A stretch of DNA of 64,000 bases, taken from NCBI GenBank assembly GCA_027488135.1, contig JAIYCH010000013.1:18771-82770 (forward strand), in the 5' to 3' direction. Of this stretch, positions 37,454 through 45,018 are shown one piece after another (within the stretch, counting starts at the first letter, position 1; each line of letters starts with the position of its first letter). The position numbers and the translations under genes were made by a program. The notes beneath the pieces were generated by a model. That model worked only from the letters and a program-made list of their open reading frames with translations, was not told the DNA's origin and searched no databases. The stretch is from Saprospiraceae bacterium. GTDB taxonomy: Bacteria; Bacteroidota; Bacteroidia; Chitinophagales; Saprospiraceae.

Positions 37454-38023
37454 ATGCGCTATTTAAATATTGCCAGTCCTGTGGAAGACAATGAACTAAT
37501 CCAAGGATGCTTGCGACAAGACCGAAAGTATCAGGAAGCCGTTTTTCGACGTTATGTCGGGAAATTGATGGTAGTTTCTTTGCGATATGCAAGACATCGT
37601 ATGGAAGCTGAAGATATTCTTCAAGATGCCTTTATAAGGATTTTTGATCATATTGACCAATTCCAGGGTAAGGGTTCTCTCGAAGGTTGGATGCGCCGTA
37701 TTGTTGTAAATACGGCATTAAAAAATATAGATAAAAAAAGTTTTTCCAACGAAATCATTGGATTAGAAACGACTGCTGAGGATACTTCAGGTGCTTTACC
37801 TTCTGTGTTTTCACAACTTCACGAAGAGGAACTTTTACAACTTATTCAACAGTTACCCGATGGTTACCGTATTGTTTTCAACATGTATGCCATTGAAGGT
37901 TATAGCCACGCTGAAATTTCAGCACTTTTAGGTATTCAGGAAAGTACGTCTCGCTCTCAATTAGTTAAAGCAAGAAAGATGTTGCAATCCCAGATTTTAG
38001 AGATTCAAAAAGTAGCCGTATGA
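37454..38023 (+). CDS. ECF-type RNA polymerase sigma factor
   Basis: A 189-residue extracytoplasmic-function sigma factor. Region 2 is recognisable in AEDILQDAFIRIFDHIDQF and GSLEGWMRRIVVNTALK; region 4 in LIQQLPDGYRIVFNMYAIEG and YSHAEISALLGIQESTSRSQ. It overlaps the next gene by four bases (ATGA), a common arrangement for a sigma factor and its membrane regulator in Bacteroidota. It is not linked to a SusC gene, unlike the second sigma factor of the window. Confidence 0.93.
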   Translation: MRYLNIASPVEDNELIQGCLRQDRKYQEAVFRRYVGKLMVVSLRYARHRMEAEDILQDAFIRIFDHIDQFQGKGSLEGWMRRIVVNTALKNIDKKSFSNEIIGLETTAEDTSGALPSVFSQLHEEELLQLIQQLPDGYRIVFNMYAIEGYSHAEISALLGIQESTSRSQLVKARKMLQSQILEIQKVAV

Positions 38024-39216
38024 ACCCAAAATCACCCTTAGATGAACTTTTTCGGAGAAAACTTGCCCATTATGAGGTTCCTCCCTCCGATGACTTGTGG
38101 GGTAATATTCAGTTGGCAAGGGCAAAAAAATCAACACCGCGCCTTCCTTTTTGGGCTCCATGGATCATTACATCAGTCTGCCTGGCAACACTTACCTACT
38201 TTTCTCAAGATTTTCTATTTCAAAAACCTATTGAATCAACAGCAAAGCAAGAAAAACCTTATAAATCAAATTTTGTACTTACAGCTGAGTCGGAAGTGCA
38301 CATTGATAATACTTATGAAAAACCTCGTGCTCAATTTAAAAATGTAGCTCCTGTTTTTGATAATTCTTTACCAACTCAGGCTGCTTTCATAATTCCCTCT
38401 AATGACCTTGAACAAGTTACAAATACAACGAATATAACAGATCAAACCGAACAGCCGACAGAAAGTACTTTTACATCATTTCCAAATATTGCCACCCTTG
38501 ACGCTACCCTACCTCATGAATTGTCTATGTATTCAGAATTATTACCCGTTCCTTTCAAAAAGAAACTGTGGTTTGCAAAAATTGATTTCCTACTCTCTCA
38601 AGACTTTGTACACAGTTCCTTAACGGCTAAAACACCGCTTTTTGAAAATTACTCAACCTCAAGAAATAATCAGGAAGATTTAAAAGTTTCAAACAGCTTC
38701 GCTGTAAGAATGGGTATTTCTACCTTAAAAGGCTGGGGCTTAAGAAGTGGCATTCAGTACAGCAGAATGAGTCAAACCTTAACCCTGAATTTTCCCGACG
38801 CTACTCAGCGCACGACAAGTAAAAACACTTTTGAAACCATTGACATTCCCTTAATTTTAACCAAAGAACAATCTTTTGGAAAACTAAGGGCTGGGCTCTC
38901 ATTAGGAACTTATCTGAACATGGCCTTTAACCAAAAAGGTAGTTTTTATAGCCCAAGTGGCACCCTCATTGAATTTACTTCTTCCAAACCGGGAGCTTAC
39001 CCCGCTTTTAAAAATAGACTGGGAGCCAGTTTATACTCAGGAATTTCCCTTTCTATCCCCATCGGAAATAGCCTTGAGTTTATTGCCGAACCTTATGTAA
39101 GATCCAGAATACCTTCTATTTCCTCAGAAGATTATGTGTTAGAACAAAAAATCTGGTACGGCGGGTTATTTATTGGTTTTAGAAAACAGATAGGCAAAGG
39201 ATTTTATTTACCCTGA
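38020..39216 (+). CDS. Inner-membrane-anchored protein with C-terminal outer-membrane-type beta-barrel domain; likely sigma regulator
   Basis: A 398-residue protein translated in overlap with the sigma factor. The first 44 residues are cytosolic (PLDELFRRKLAHYEVPPSDD), a short anti-sigma-like tail. One membrane helix follows (FWAPWIITSVCLATLTYF), then a 100-residue low-complexity linker. The last 210 residues have alternating beta-strand pattern of PorT-like outer-membrane barrels (SGIQYSRMSQTLTLNF, KLRAGLSLGTYLNMAF, IWYGGLFIGFRKQIGK). The N-terminal part plus gene overlap suggest it restrains the sigma factor. How one chain would combine an inner-membrane helix with a barrel is unclear. Confidence 0.75.
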   Translation: MNPKSPLDELFRRKLAHYEVPPSDDLWGNIQLARAKKSTPRLPFWAPWIITSVCLATLTYFSQDFLFQKPIESTAKQEKPYKSNFVLTAESEVHIDNTYEKPRAQFKNVAPVFDNSLPTQAAFIIPSNDLEQVTNTTNITDQTEQPTESTFTSFPNIATLDATLPHELSMYSELLPVPFKKKLWFAKIDFLLSQDFVHSSLTAKTPLFENYSTSRNNQEDLKVSNSFAVRMGISTLKGWGLRSGIQYSRMSQTLTLNFPDATQRTTSKNTFETIDIPLILTKEQSFGKLRAGLSLGTYLNMAFNQKGSFYSPSGTLIEFTSSKPGAYPAFKNRLGASLYSGISLSIPIGNSLEFIAEPYVRSRIPSISSEDYVLEQKIWYGGLFIGFRKQIGKGFYLP

Positions 39217-39288
39217 TTTTTACAGGTAGGCAGCGAAATCATGATGTCTTGCCTCTTCAATTTATATGACCGTTTTGAGTATTTTATG

Positions 39289-39320
39289 AAGAGGCTGTTT
39301 AAAAAAACAGCCTCTTTTTT
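39289..39320 (+). terminator. Intrinsic terminator after the sigma/beta-barrel operon
   Basis: AAGAGGCTGTTT at 39289-39300 pairs perfectly with AAACAGCCTCTT at 39305-39316 across four adenines, followed by a T-run (39315-39320). A strong rho-independent terminator 73 bp after the upstream stop codon. Confidence 0.9.
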
Positions 39321-39348
39321 ATAGACATGTGACCCCAAAGGGGTCAGG
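39321..39348 (-). repeat. REP-like palindromic element, copy 2 (inverted)
   Basis: TGACCCC-AAA-GGGGTCA at 39330-39346. Read on the minus strand, the flanks are CC before and CATGTCTAT after, identical to copy 1 at 17551-17578. It abuts the T-run of the terminator. Confidence 0.85.
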
Positions 39349-39360
39349 CTATTCTAAAAT

Positions 39361-39386
39361 CGACCCCAGAGGGGTCGCATGTTTAT
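39361..39386 (+). repeat. REP-like palindromic element, copy 3
   Basis: CGACCCC-AGA-GGGGTCG at 39361-39377, followed by CATGTTTAT. It is oriented opposite to copy 2, with 14 bp between the palindromes, so the two conserved tails point outward. The compensating C/G change at the stem end keeps the pairing. Confidence 0.85.
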
Positions 39387-39721
39387 ACACTAAAAATTTT
39401 GTCCATTAACCTCCATTTTTCACCCGGCTTGGATGAAGGTAGCGCTTGTTGATAATTCCACATCAGTTTTTCCCATTCCTGCACCTTAGGATTATTGGTA
39501 TCAGCTAAAGATTTTGCTTCAAATGAAAAGGAGGCGTCCGTTTCCATGATCATAAACAATCTGTTTTCAACCCGATATATTTCCATAGATTGAATGCCTG
39601 ACAATTTTATGCTGTCAATAATTTCAGGCCATACTTCTTCATGATAGGCCTCATAAGCAGCTATTTTTTCTTCTTCATTCACCAAATCAAGCGCTAAACA
39701 ATATCTCATATTATTTTTCAT
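39383..39721 (-). CDS. L-rhamnose/L-fucose mutarotase family protein
   Basis: A 112-residue cytosolic sugar mutarotase of the RhaM/YiiL family. It shows YCLALDLVNEEEKIAAYEAYH, the catalytic YHEEVWPEI, SGIQSMEIYRVENRLFMIME and a C-terminal KWRLMDKIFSV. It interconverts the alpha and beta anomers of a 6-deoxyhexose. The neighbour upstream is a fuconolactonase-like hydrolase, so L-fucose is as likely a substrate as L-rhamnose. The ATG at 39721 overlaps the upstream gene by 11 bp; an ATG at 39709 (MRYCLAL) would avoid the overlap. Confidence 0.88.
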   Translation of the reverse strand: MKNNMRYCLALDLVNEEEKIAAYEAYHEEVWPEIIDSIKLSGIQSMEIYRVENRLFMIMETDASFSFEAKSLADTNNPKVQEWEKLMWNYQQALPSSKPGEKWRLMDKIFSV

Positions 39722-40565
39722 TTAAATGATAAAAACGTTGGGTATTCCCTCCCATTACCTTATTAATATCTGATGGATCGAAGGTACTAAAATAGGATTT
39801 GACAATATCCCATTGCAAGGAATAACTTCCAGCAAGATTGCAAACTGGCCAATCTGAACCATAGCATAACCTTTCTACCCCAAAAGAAAGAACCAATTCA
39901 TCTAAATAGGGATAAAAATCCTCTTTTTTCCAATGATGCCAATCTGCCTCTGTAATCATTCCTGATATTTTTACATTAACCTTTGGAAAAGCCGCTAATT
40001 TCCGGATATCAGCCTGCCATGATGTGAATCCACCCTGTTTTATGTCAGGTTTTGCTAAATGGTCTAAAATAAATGGGGTGTCAGGAAAATGCTGTAAAAA
40101 AGCTAAAACCTGAGGAAGTTGTCTCGCATAAACCAAGATATCATAAGTAAATTCAGACAGAATTAATGCATTTATTCCATGAAGAAATGCAGGATGTAAC
40201 ATGAAAGAGGGGTCACTTTCATCCTGAACAACATGTCTAAAGCCCTTCATTTTAGGAAATTTCTGGTAATAACGCAGTCTTTCCTCCACCTTTTCAGACC
40301 TCAGGTCTATCCACCCAACCACTCCCTTAATAAAGGAATTATTTTCTGCATGTTGTAATAAAAAATCATTTTCCTTTTCTGATTGCCTGGCTTGAACACT
40401 GATAGCTCCTGAAATTTTTTCCTTATTTAATAGCTGAAGCAATTCTTCAGGTAAAAAATCTCTTTTCAACGGAGCAAGCTGGTCTGAAATCCAGGGATAT
40501 TCCTGCGCATCGTAATTCCAAAAATGTTGATGTGCATCTATAATTAAAAGCTCCTCATTCACCAT
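39711..40565 (-). CDS. Amidohydrolase family protein, L-fuconolactonase-like
   Basis: A 284-residue amidohydrolase-2 (cog3618) enzyme with the metal-binding LIIDAHQHFWNYDAQEYPWI, GFRHVVQDE, FILDHLAKPDIKQGG, KISGMITEAD and YGSDWPVCNLAG. These match L-fucono-1,5-lactonase and L-rhamnono-lactonase enzymes, which open the lactone made by a sugar dehydrogenase. Together with the mutarotase, it forms two steps of non-phosphorylative 6-deoxyhexose breakdown; the dehydrogenase, dehydratase and aldolase are not nearby. Which sugar is used is undecided. Confidence 0.85.
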   Translation of the reverse strand: MVNEELLIIDAHQHFWNYDAQEYPWISDQLAPLKRDFLPEELLQLLNKEKISGAISVQARQSEKENDFLLQHAENNSFIKGVVGWIDLRSEKVEERLRYYQKFPKMKGFRHVVQDESDPSFMLHPAFLHGINALILSEFTYDILVYARQLPQVLAFLQHFPDTPFILDHLAKPDIKQGGFTSWQADIRKLAAFPKVNVKISGMITEADWHHWKKEDFYPYLDELVLSFGVERLCYGSDWPVCNLAGSYSLQWDIVKSYFSTFDPSDINKVMGGNTQRFYHLNEK

Positions 40566-40627
40566 TTTAAATTTTAATAAAAGAATATGGTAACAAAACT
40601 TACCTTTATAAAAATACTAAAATCAGC

Positions 40628-40635
40628 TATCTTTA
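40628..40635 (+). promoter_or_regulatory. Candidate -7 element TATCTTTA upstream of the GHL10 gene
   Basis: One mismatch from TAnnTTTG. With a start site about 7 bp downstream it would place the ATG at 40645 almost at the transcript end and leave a normal leader for the ATG at 40669. Confidence 0.3.
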
Positions 40636-40668
40636 AGAAGGAGAATGTATAAAAATCAACCTGGACTC

Positions 40669-42456
40669 ATGAAAAAATTCATTTACATTGGCATTATGAT
40701 AGCCTCCTTCATTTCTCCTAAAGCTTTGGCTCAAGTACAGGAATTAAGGGGTGCCTGGATTGCCACGGTAATTAATCTGGACTGGCCAACCAGGGGAGCG
40801 ACTACAGAAAAGCAACAAAAAGAATTATTATTTATTTTAGACCGCCTTCAAATAAGTGGCATAAATACTATATTTTTTCAAATAAGATGTGAAGCTGATG
40901 CCTTTTATCAGAGTGATTACGAACCATGGTCCTATTATCTGACAGGTAAACAAGGTCAAGCGCCCGAACCATTTTGGGATCCAATCATTTTTGCGAAACA
41001 AGAGGCTCACAAAAGAGGCATGGAATTACACTTGTGGTTGAACCCATATCGTGTGGTCAGAAGCATTTCAAGCACTTATCCAAAAGATAGCACGCATTTG
41101 TCCGTAAAGCACCCCGATTGGATGATGCCTGTGAAAAATACTTTACTATTAAACCCGGGATTACCCGAAGCCCGATCCTACTTTACCCAGTTAATAGCTC
41201 AACTCGCTCTTAAATACCAACCTGACGGTATTCATCTGGATGATTATTTTTATCCTTATGAGGGCATGACGAACGAGGATGCTGCCACTTTTGAAAAATA
41301 CGGAGCGGGAAAAACCATACATGAATGGCGAGAAGATAATATTAATCAGATGGTTAGAGACGTCAGCTATCTGTTAAGTACCGAATTCCCAACGATAAAA
41401 TGGGGAATAAGTCCCTTTGGTATTTGGAAAAGTGGCACGCCTTCAGGTATAATAGGTTTATCAGGTGCCAGCGTAACTTATGGAAATGCCCTAAAATGGC
41501 TTTCAGAAAAATGGGTCGATTACATTGCACCTCAACTATACTGGGCCATTGGTGGAAGCCAGGATTTTATATCTTTAAGTAATTGGTGGTCCTTACAGTT
41601 AAATGGCAGACATTTGTATCCGGGAATTGCCGCCTATAAAGCCGAACCTTCCATGACTGCTTTAGCATCTCTTTACAAAGCAGACGAAATACCCAAGCAA
41701 ATTGAGCATCTTCGCGACAGGCAAATACCTGGATGGATCTTATTCCGTGCAGCAAATATAAGTCAGACAGCCACACAAGGATTGCCCGGCAGACTGGCAA
41801 ATGACATGAATAGATATCTTTGTCTTACACCAAGCATGCACTGGAAAAACCAGCAAAAACCAAGTGCCATAAAATCAGGAAATATTGTCCTGCAACAAAA
41901 TGGTTATTTGGTAAAATGGCAAAAATCTATAGCCACATCGGAAAATGAAGTACTCCCCAGGTTCTACGGACTGTACGAAATCCCTAAAGATAGCTTGTTA
42001 CAAAATGAACGTCCTTTGCTGACAAATGCTCAATTGATAAGGATTACTTCCGATACCTTCATTCATCTTCCATTGAAGATGGATAGAGATAAAAATGAAT
42101 TTTTTATTACAGCCATAAGTCCTAACTCCATACAAAGCGAATCTTTTCAATTATCTCGTCAGGTAACCTCTATCAGAGAATTAAGTAATATGACCCTAAC
42201 GCTGGAAGACCCATTTCCGAATCCGTCCGATGGCGAATTGAATTTATCGTATAATATTATTAAGGATCAGGAGGTTAGCATAAATATTTACTCCTTAACA
42301 GGCCATCATTTAGCCAACTTATTAAATAAGAAAAAATACGAGAAGGGAGAATACTCCTTATGTTTTAATTTAAATTCCTTACCAAAACCTGGTATGTATC
42401 TGATTATTTTTGAGGGGAAATGGGATAGAATCATTAAAAAATGGGTATCTTATTGA
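40669..42456 (+). CDS. GHL10/DUF187-type family 10-like glycosyl hydrolase with type IX sorting domain
   Basis: A 595-residue secreted protein. A signal peptide (KKFIYIGIMIASFISPKALAQ) is followed by a (beta/alpha)8 YngK-like hydrolase domain with ELRGAWIATVINLDWPTRG, IFFQIRCEADAFYQS, LHLWLNPYRVV, GIHLDDYFYPY (catalytic carboxylates) and VDYIAPQLYWAIGG. An Fn3-like segment follows, then the last 80 residues form a type A type IX secretion sorting domain (PFPNPSDGELNLSYNI, NIYSLTGHHLANLL, KPGMYLIIFEG). It should be exported to the cell surface. The polysaccharide or peptidoglycan target is unknown. An ATG at 40645 would add eight residues before the signal peptide. Confidence 0.9.
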   Translation: MKKFIYIGIMIASFISPKALAQVQELRGAWIATVINLDWPTRGATTEKQQKELLFILDRLQISGINTIFFQIRCEADAFYQSDYEPWSYYLTGKQGQAPEPFWDPIIFAKQEAHKRGMELHLWLNPYRVVRSISSTYPKDSTHLSVKHPDWMMPVKNTLLLNPGLPEARSYFTQLIAQLALKYQPDGIHLDDYFYPYEGMTNEDAATFEKYGAGKTIHEWREDNINQMVRDVSYLLSTEFPTIKWGISPFGIWKSGTPSGIIGLSGASVTYGNALKWLSEKWVDYIAPQLYWAIGGSQDFISLSNWWSLQLNGRHLYPGIAAYKAEPSMTALASLYKADEIPKQIEHLRDRQIPGWILFRAANISQTATQGLPGRLANDMNRYLCLTPSMHWKNQQKPSAIKSGNIVLQQNGYLVKWQKSIATSENEVLPRFYGLYEIPKDSLLQNERPLLTNAQLIRITSDTFIHLPLKMDRDKNEFFITAISPNSIQSESFQLSRQVTSIRELSNMTLTLEDPFPNPSDGELNLSYNIIKDQEVSINIYSLTGHHLANLLNKKKYEKGEYSLCFNLNSLPKPGMYLIIFEGKWDRIIKKWVSY

Positions 42457-42478
42457 TTATTTTTAAAAGCACCTGAAA

Positions 42479-43408
42479 ATGAAAAGAAGAAATGCAATCC
42501 TCACCCTAGGTTCAATAGGCGCAGCGTCAGCCATACCTAATACCCTTCAAGCCAATGTTTTGGTAAAAAAAAGACCCGCTTTTACGTATTGCTTGAATAC
42601 CAGCACCATAAGTGGACAAAAACCGGGTATTATTAAATATATTGATATTGCCGCAAAAGCAGGTTATGATGGTATAGAACTTTGGATAAATGACATAAAA
42701 GAATATCTGAAAAATGGAAATAAACTAAGTGACTTAGCTAAAATAATTGATTCATCTGGTCTCAAAGTTGAAAATGCGATTGGATTTGCTCCCTGGATGG
42801 TAGATGATAATGAAAAACGCAAGCTTGGATTAATTCAATTGGAAGAAGAGATGAACTGGCTGGCCGCTCTGGGGGGGAAACGAATCGCTGCTCCTCCGGC
42901 AGGGGTTGGCAGAGATGAACCCATCGACTGGTTACAAGCGGGCCGTCGGTATAAGGCGGCCTTAGAACTTGGCAGAAAAACAGGCGTCATGCCTCAACTT
43001 GAATTTTGGGGCGCCTCAGGAACTATGTTTCATATTAGTCAGGCTTTAGCTGTGGCCTCTGCTGCCAATGATGCTGACGCAAGAATATTACCTGATGTAT
43101 ATCATTTATTTCGCGGAGGGTCGGGTTTTGATGCTTTAACTATGTTATCAGGTCCTACCATTGAAATATTTCATTTCAATGATTATGTTGCCCATATTCC
43201 ACAAGAAAAACAAACAGATAATGATCGCGTTTATCCAGGAGATGGCATAGCACCTTGGTCAAAAATCATGCAAATACTGAAGGAAATGGGAACCCCAAAA
43301 GTACTTTCCCTGGAACTATTTAATAAAGATTATTGGAAACAAGATCCGCTGGAGGTGGCAAAAACAGGATTGATTAAAATGAAAAAAGTGGTAGAAACAG
43401 ATAGTTAA
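42479..43408 (+). CDS. Exported sugar phosphate isomerase/epimerase-like TIM-barrel protein
   Basis: A 309-residue xylose-isomerase-like TIM-barrel protein. It has an N-terminal RRNAILTLGSIGAASA leader of twin-arginine type, then AGYDGIELWINDIKEYL, MPQLEFWGASGTM, ILPDVYHLFRGGSGFDAL, IEIFHFNDYV and VLSLELFNKDYW, which supply the metal-binding glutamates, aspartate and histidines of the family. Exported members are common in Bacteroidota and their substrates are mostly unknown. It lies 22 bp after the GHL10 gene on the same strand and is probably co-transcribed. Confidence 0.85.
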   Translation: MKRRNAILTLGSIGAASAIPNTLQANVLVKKRPAFTYCLNTSTISGQKPGIIKYIDIAAKAGYDGIELWINDIKEYLKNGNKLSDLAKIIDSSGLKVENAIGFAPWMVDDNEKRKLGLIQLEEEMNWLAALGGKRIAAPPAGVGRDEPIDWLQAGRRYKAALELGRKTGVMPQLEFWGASGTMFHISQALAVASAANDADARILPDVYHLFRGGSGFDALTMLSGPTIEIFHFNDYVAHIPQEKQTDNDRVYPGDGIAPWSKIMQILKEMGTPKVLSLELFNKDYWKQDPLEVAKTGLIKMKKVVETDS

Positions 43409-43419
43409 TTATCTGGATA

Positions 43420-44997
43420 TCAAACTAAAAGTGCTTGATCCCGAAATTTTTCAAGAGCATCTAAATAGGCCAGTGAAATAATTCCCCTTAGTTTTTCATC
43501 CGAGGTAACTTTGGTGCCCTTATAACTGGAAATTAATTCCCCATTTTTAAAATGAGTTAACATTTTTGAAATGACAACCTCCTTTGTATTATTTCCATCT
43601 AGATATCTTACCATATAATACTCAAAAAGACTTAGCTGAATGGACTCATAATATAAATTGGTCACCACTTTTTGTTTCAAATATAAGGTTTGAGCGGCCA
43701 CATATTCCCAAACTTTTGGCGTGTCCATTTCATAGGAATTTATGGGCATAAAATCGGCCCTGATGTCTATTTTTCCTTTTAAAAAAAGATCCATCAGACT
43801 TACTTTTGCTTGTGCTTCGAGTTCTGAAAGATTAACTTCAGTTAGCTTAATGGCTGATAAAGATACCAGGTCATGAAAAGATAGATATTTATTATTTTCA
43901 CTAAATACCTCAAAAATAGCTTTAAGCATTGGATTTTTGGTTGAAACGGTATCTTCTGGATCATTATTTAGATAAAATATTGCCTCCTGATTCAATTCCT
44001 CCGCTAAAATATCCTCCTCAGGCGGGCTGACTAAATTCATCTTAAAATAATAATCCACCAATCTGTCCATGGGGATTTTCCTTTGAATGAGTCGATGATT
44101 ATGACACAGAATAGTTTGTCGAAATGCTCTGTTTGTGATAAAATCGAGATATTGTTCCATACGCACCACCTCTTCAATACCTCCCAATTTATCACTGATT
44201 AATTTAGAATAATTAGGAATATACATTTTTGTAATTTCAGCATCAACAACATATTGTAACCCAACTTTGGTTGCTTCCTCCATAAAAGCAGAAAAATAAA
44301 AAGCCTTGTTATGGGTTTGTAAAAAATCATGGGTAATACTAAAATCAGGTTTATCATTGAGTAATTCACTGGTTTCTAACATTAGCTTTGCATAAGCACT
44401 ATCAGATTCTTTGACGGCCTCCTTTACAAAATCAAATAAAAACCTGATTTGATTTATTTTTTCTGGTATTTCTTCAAAATTATTGCTGTGATAAAGGGCC
44501 AATTCTCTAATAGTTGCCAAATTATTCCATCCAGGCAAGGTATTATAACTGATGTAAGCTAATCCATTTTCATTTAGATTTTCTTTACAAATAGCTAATA
44601 TTTTATTACGAACCTCGTCAGAAACAAGGGAAAAAACATCATGAACAATGATATAATCAAAGGTGCCAAAGGAAGTATCAACATCCAGAATATCACAGCA
44701 AATCAAATCGATATTTGTCAAATTCAATGACAATTTCATTTCATTACCCAAAGCGATGAGATTATTTGACAAATCAATTCCAATGCTATGTGACTCAGGA
44801 TATTTTAGTGCAAAAGGCAGGATATTCCCCCCTGAAGCACAACCAAGTTCCAAAATTTTGGCAGTTGCTAAAGATGCTGCATCCACACCAACCAACCTTG
44901 AGAGCGTTCTTACATAAGAAGGATTAGCATAAAAATTTGAGTAACTAATATTTGGTAGCCCGGATTTGTCAAAACGGATATCGTTGGAATCCATCAT
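43420..44997 (-). CDS. SAM-dependent methyltransferase with methyltransferase regulatory domain (protein lysine methyltransferase-like)
   Basis: A 525-residue cytosolic class I methyltransferase. The Rossmann core carries motif I (ILELGCASGGNILPFA, near residue 48), the acidic loop HSIGIDLSNNLI and motif LDVDTSFGTFDYIIVHDVF. After it come a segment ISYNTLPGW and a roughly 300-residue helical C-terminal half that resembles the methyltransferase regulatory domain (PF10119 type). This layout and length are those of the rickettsial enzymes that methylate lysines of the surface protein OmpB. The gene starts 21 bp after the 1466-residue repeat protein on the same strand, so that lysine-rich protein is the obvious candidate substrate. 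The family call is solid; the substrate is inference. Confidence 0.82.
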   Translation of the reverse strand: MMDSNDIRFDKSGLPNISYSNFYANPSYVRTLSRLVGVDAASLATAKILELGCASGGNILPFALKYPESHSIGIDLSNNLIALGNEMKLSLNLTNIDLICCDILDVDTSFGTFDYIIVHDVFSLVSDEVRNKILAICKENLNENGLAYISYNTLPGWNNLATIRELALYHSNNFEEIPEKINQIRFLFDFVKEAVKESDSAYAKLMLETSELLNDKPDFSITHDFLQTHNKAFYFSAFMEEATKVGLQYVVDAEITKMYIPNYSKLISDKLGGIEEVVRMEQYLDFITNRAFRQTILCHNHRLIQRKIPMDRLVDYYFKMNLVSPPEEDILAEELNQEAIFYLNNDPEDTVSTKNPMLKAIFEVFSENNKYLSFHDLVSLSAIKLTEVNLSELEAQAKVSLMDLFLKGKIDIRADFMPINSYEMDTPKVWEYVAAQTLYLKQKVVTNLYYESIQLSLFEYYMVRYLDGNNTKEVVISKMLTHFKNGELISSYKGTKVTSDEKLRGIISLAYLDALEKFRDQALLV

Positions 44998-45018
44998 ATA
45001 ATTAATAATTTTAGGTCA

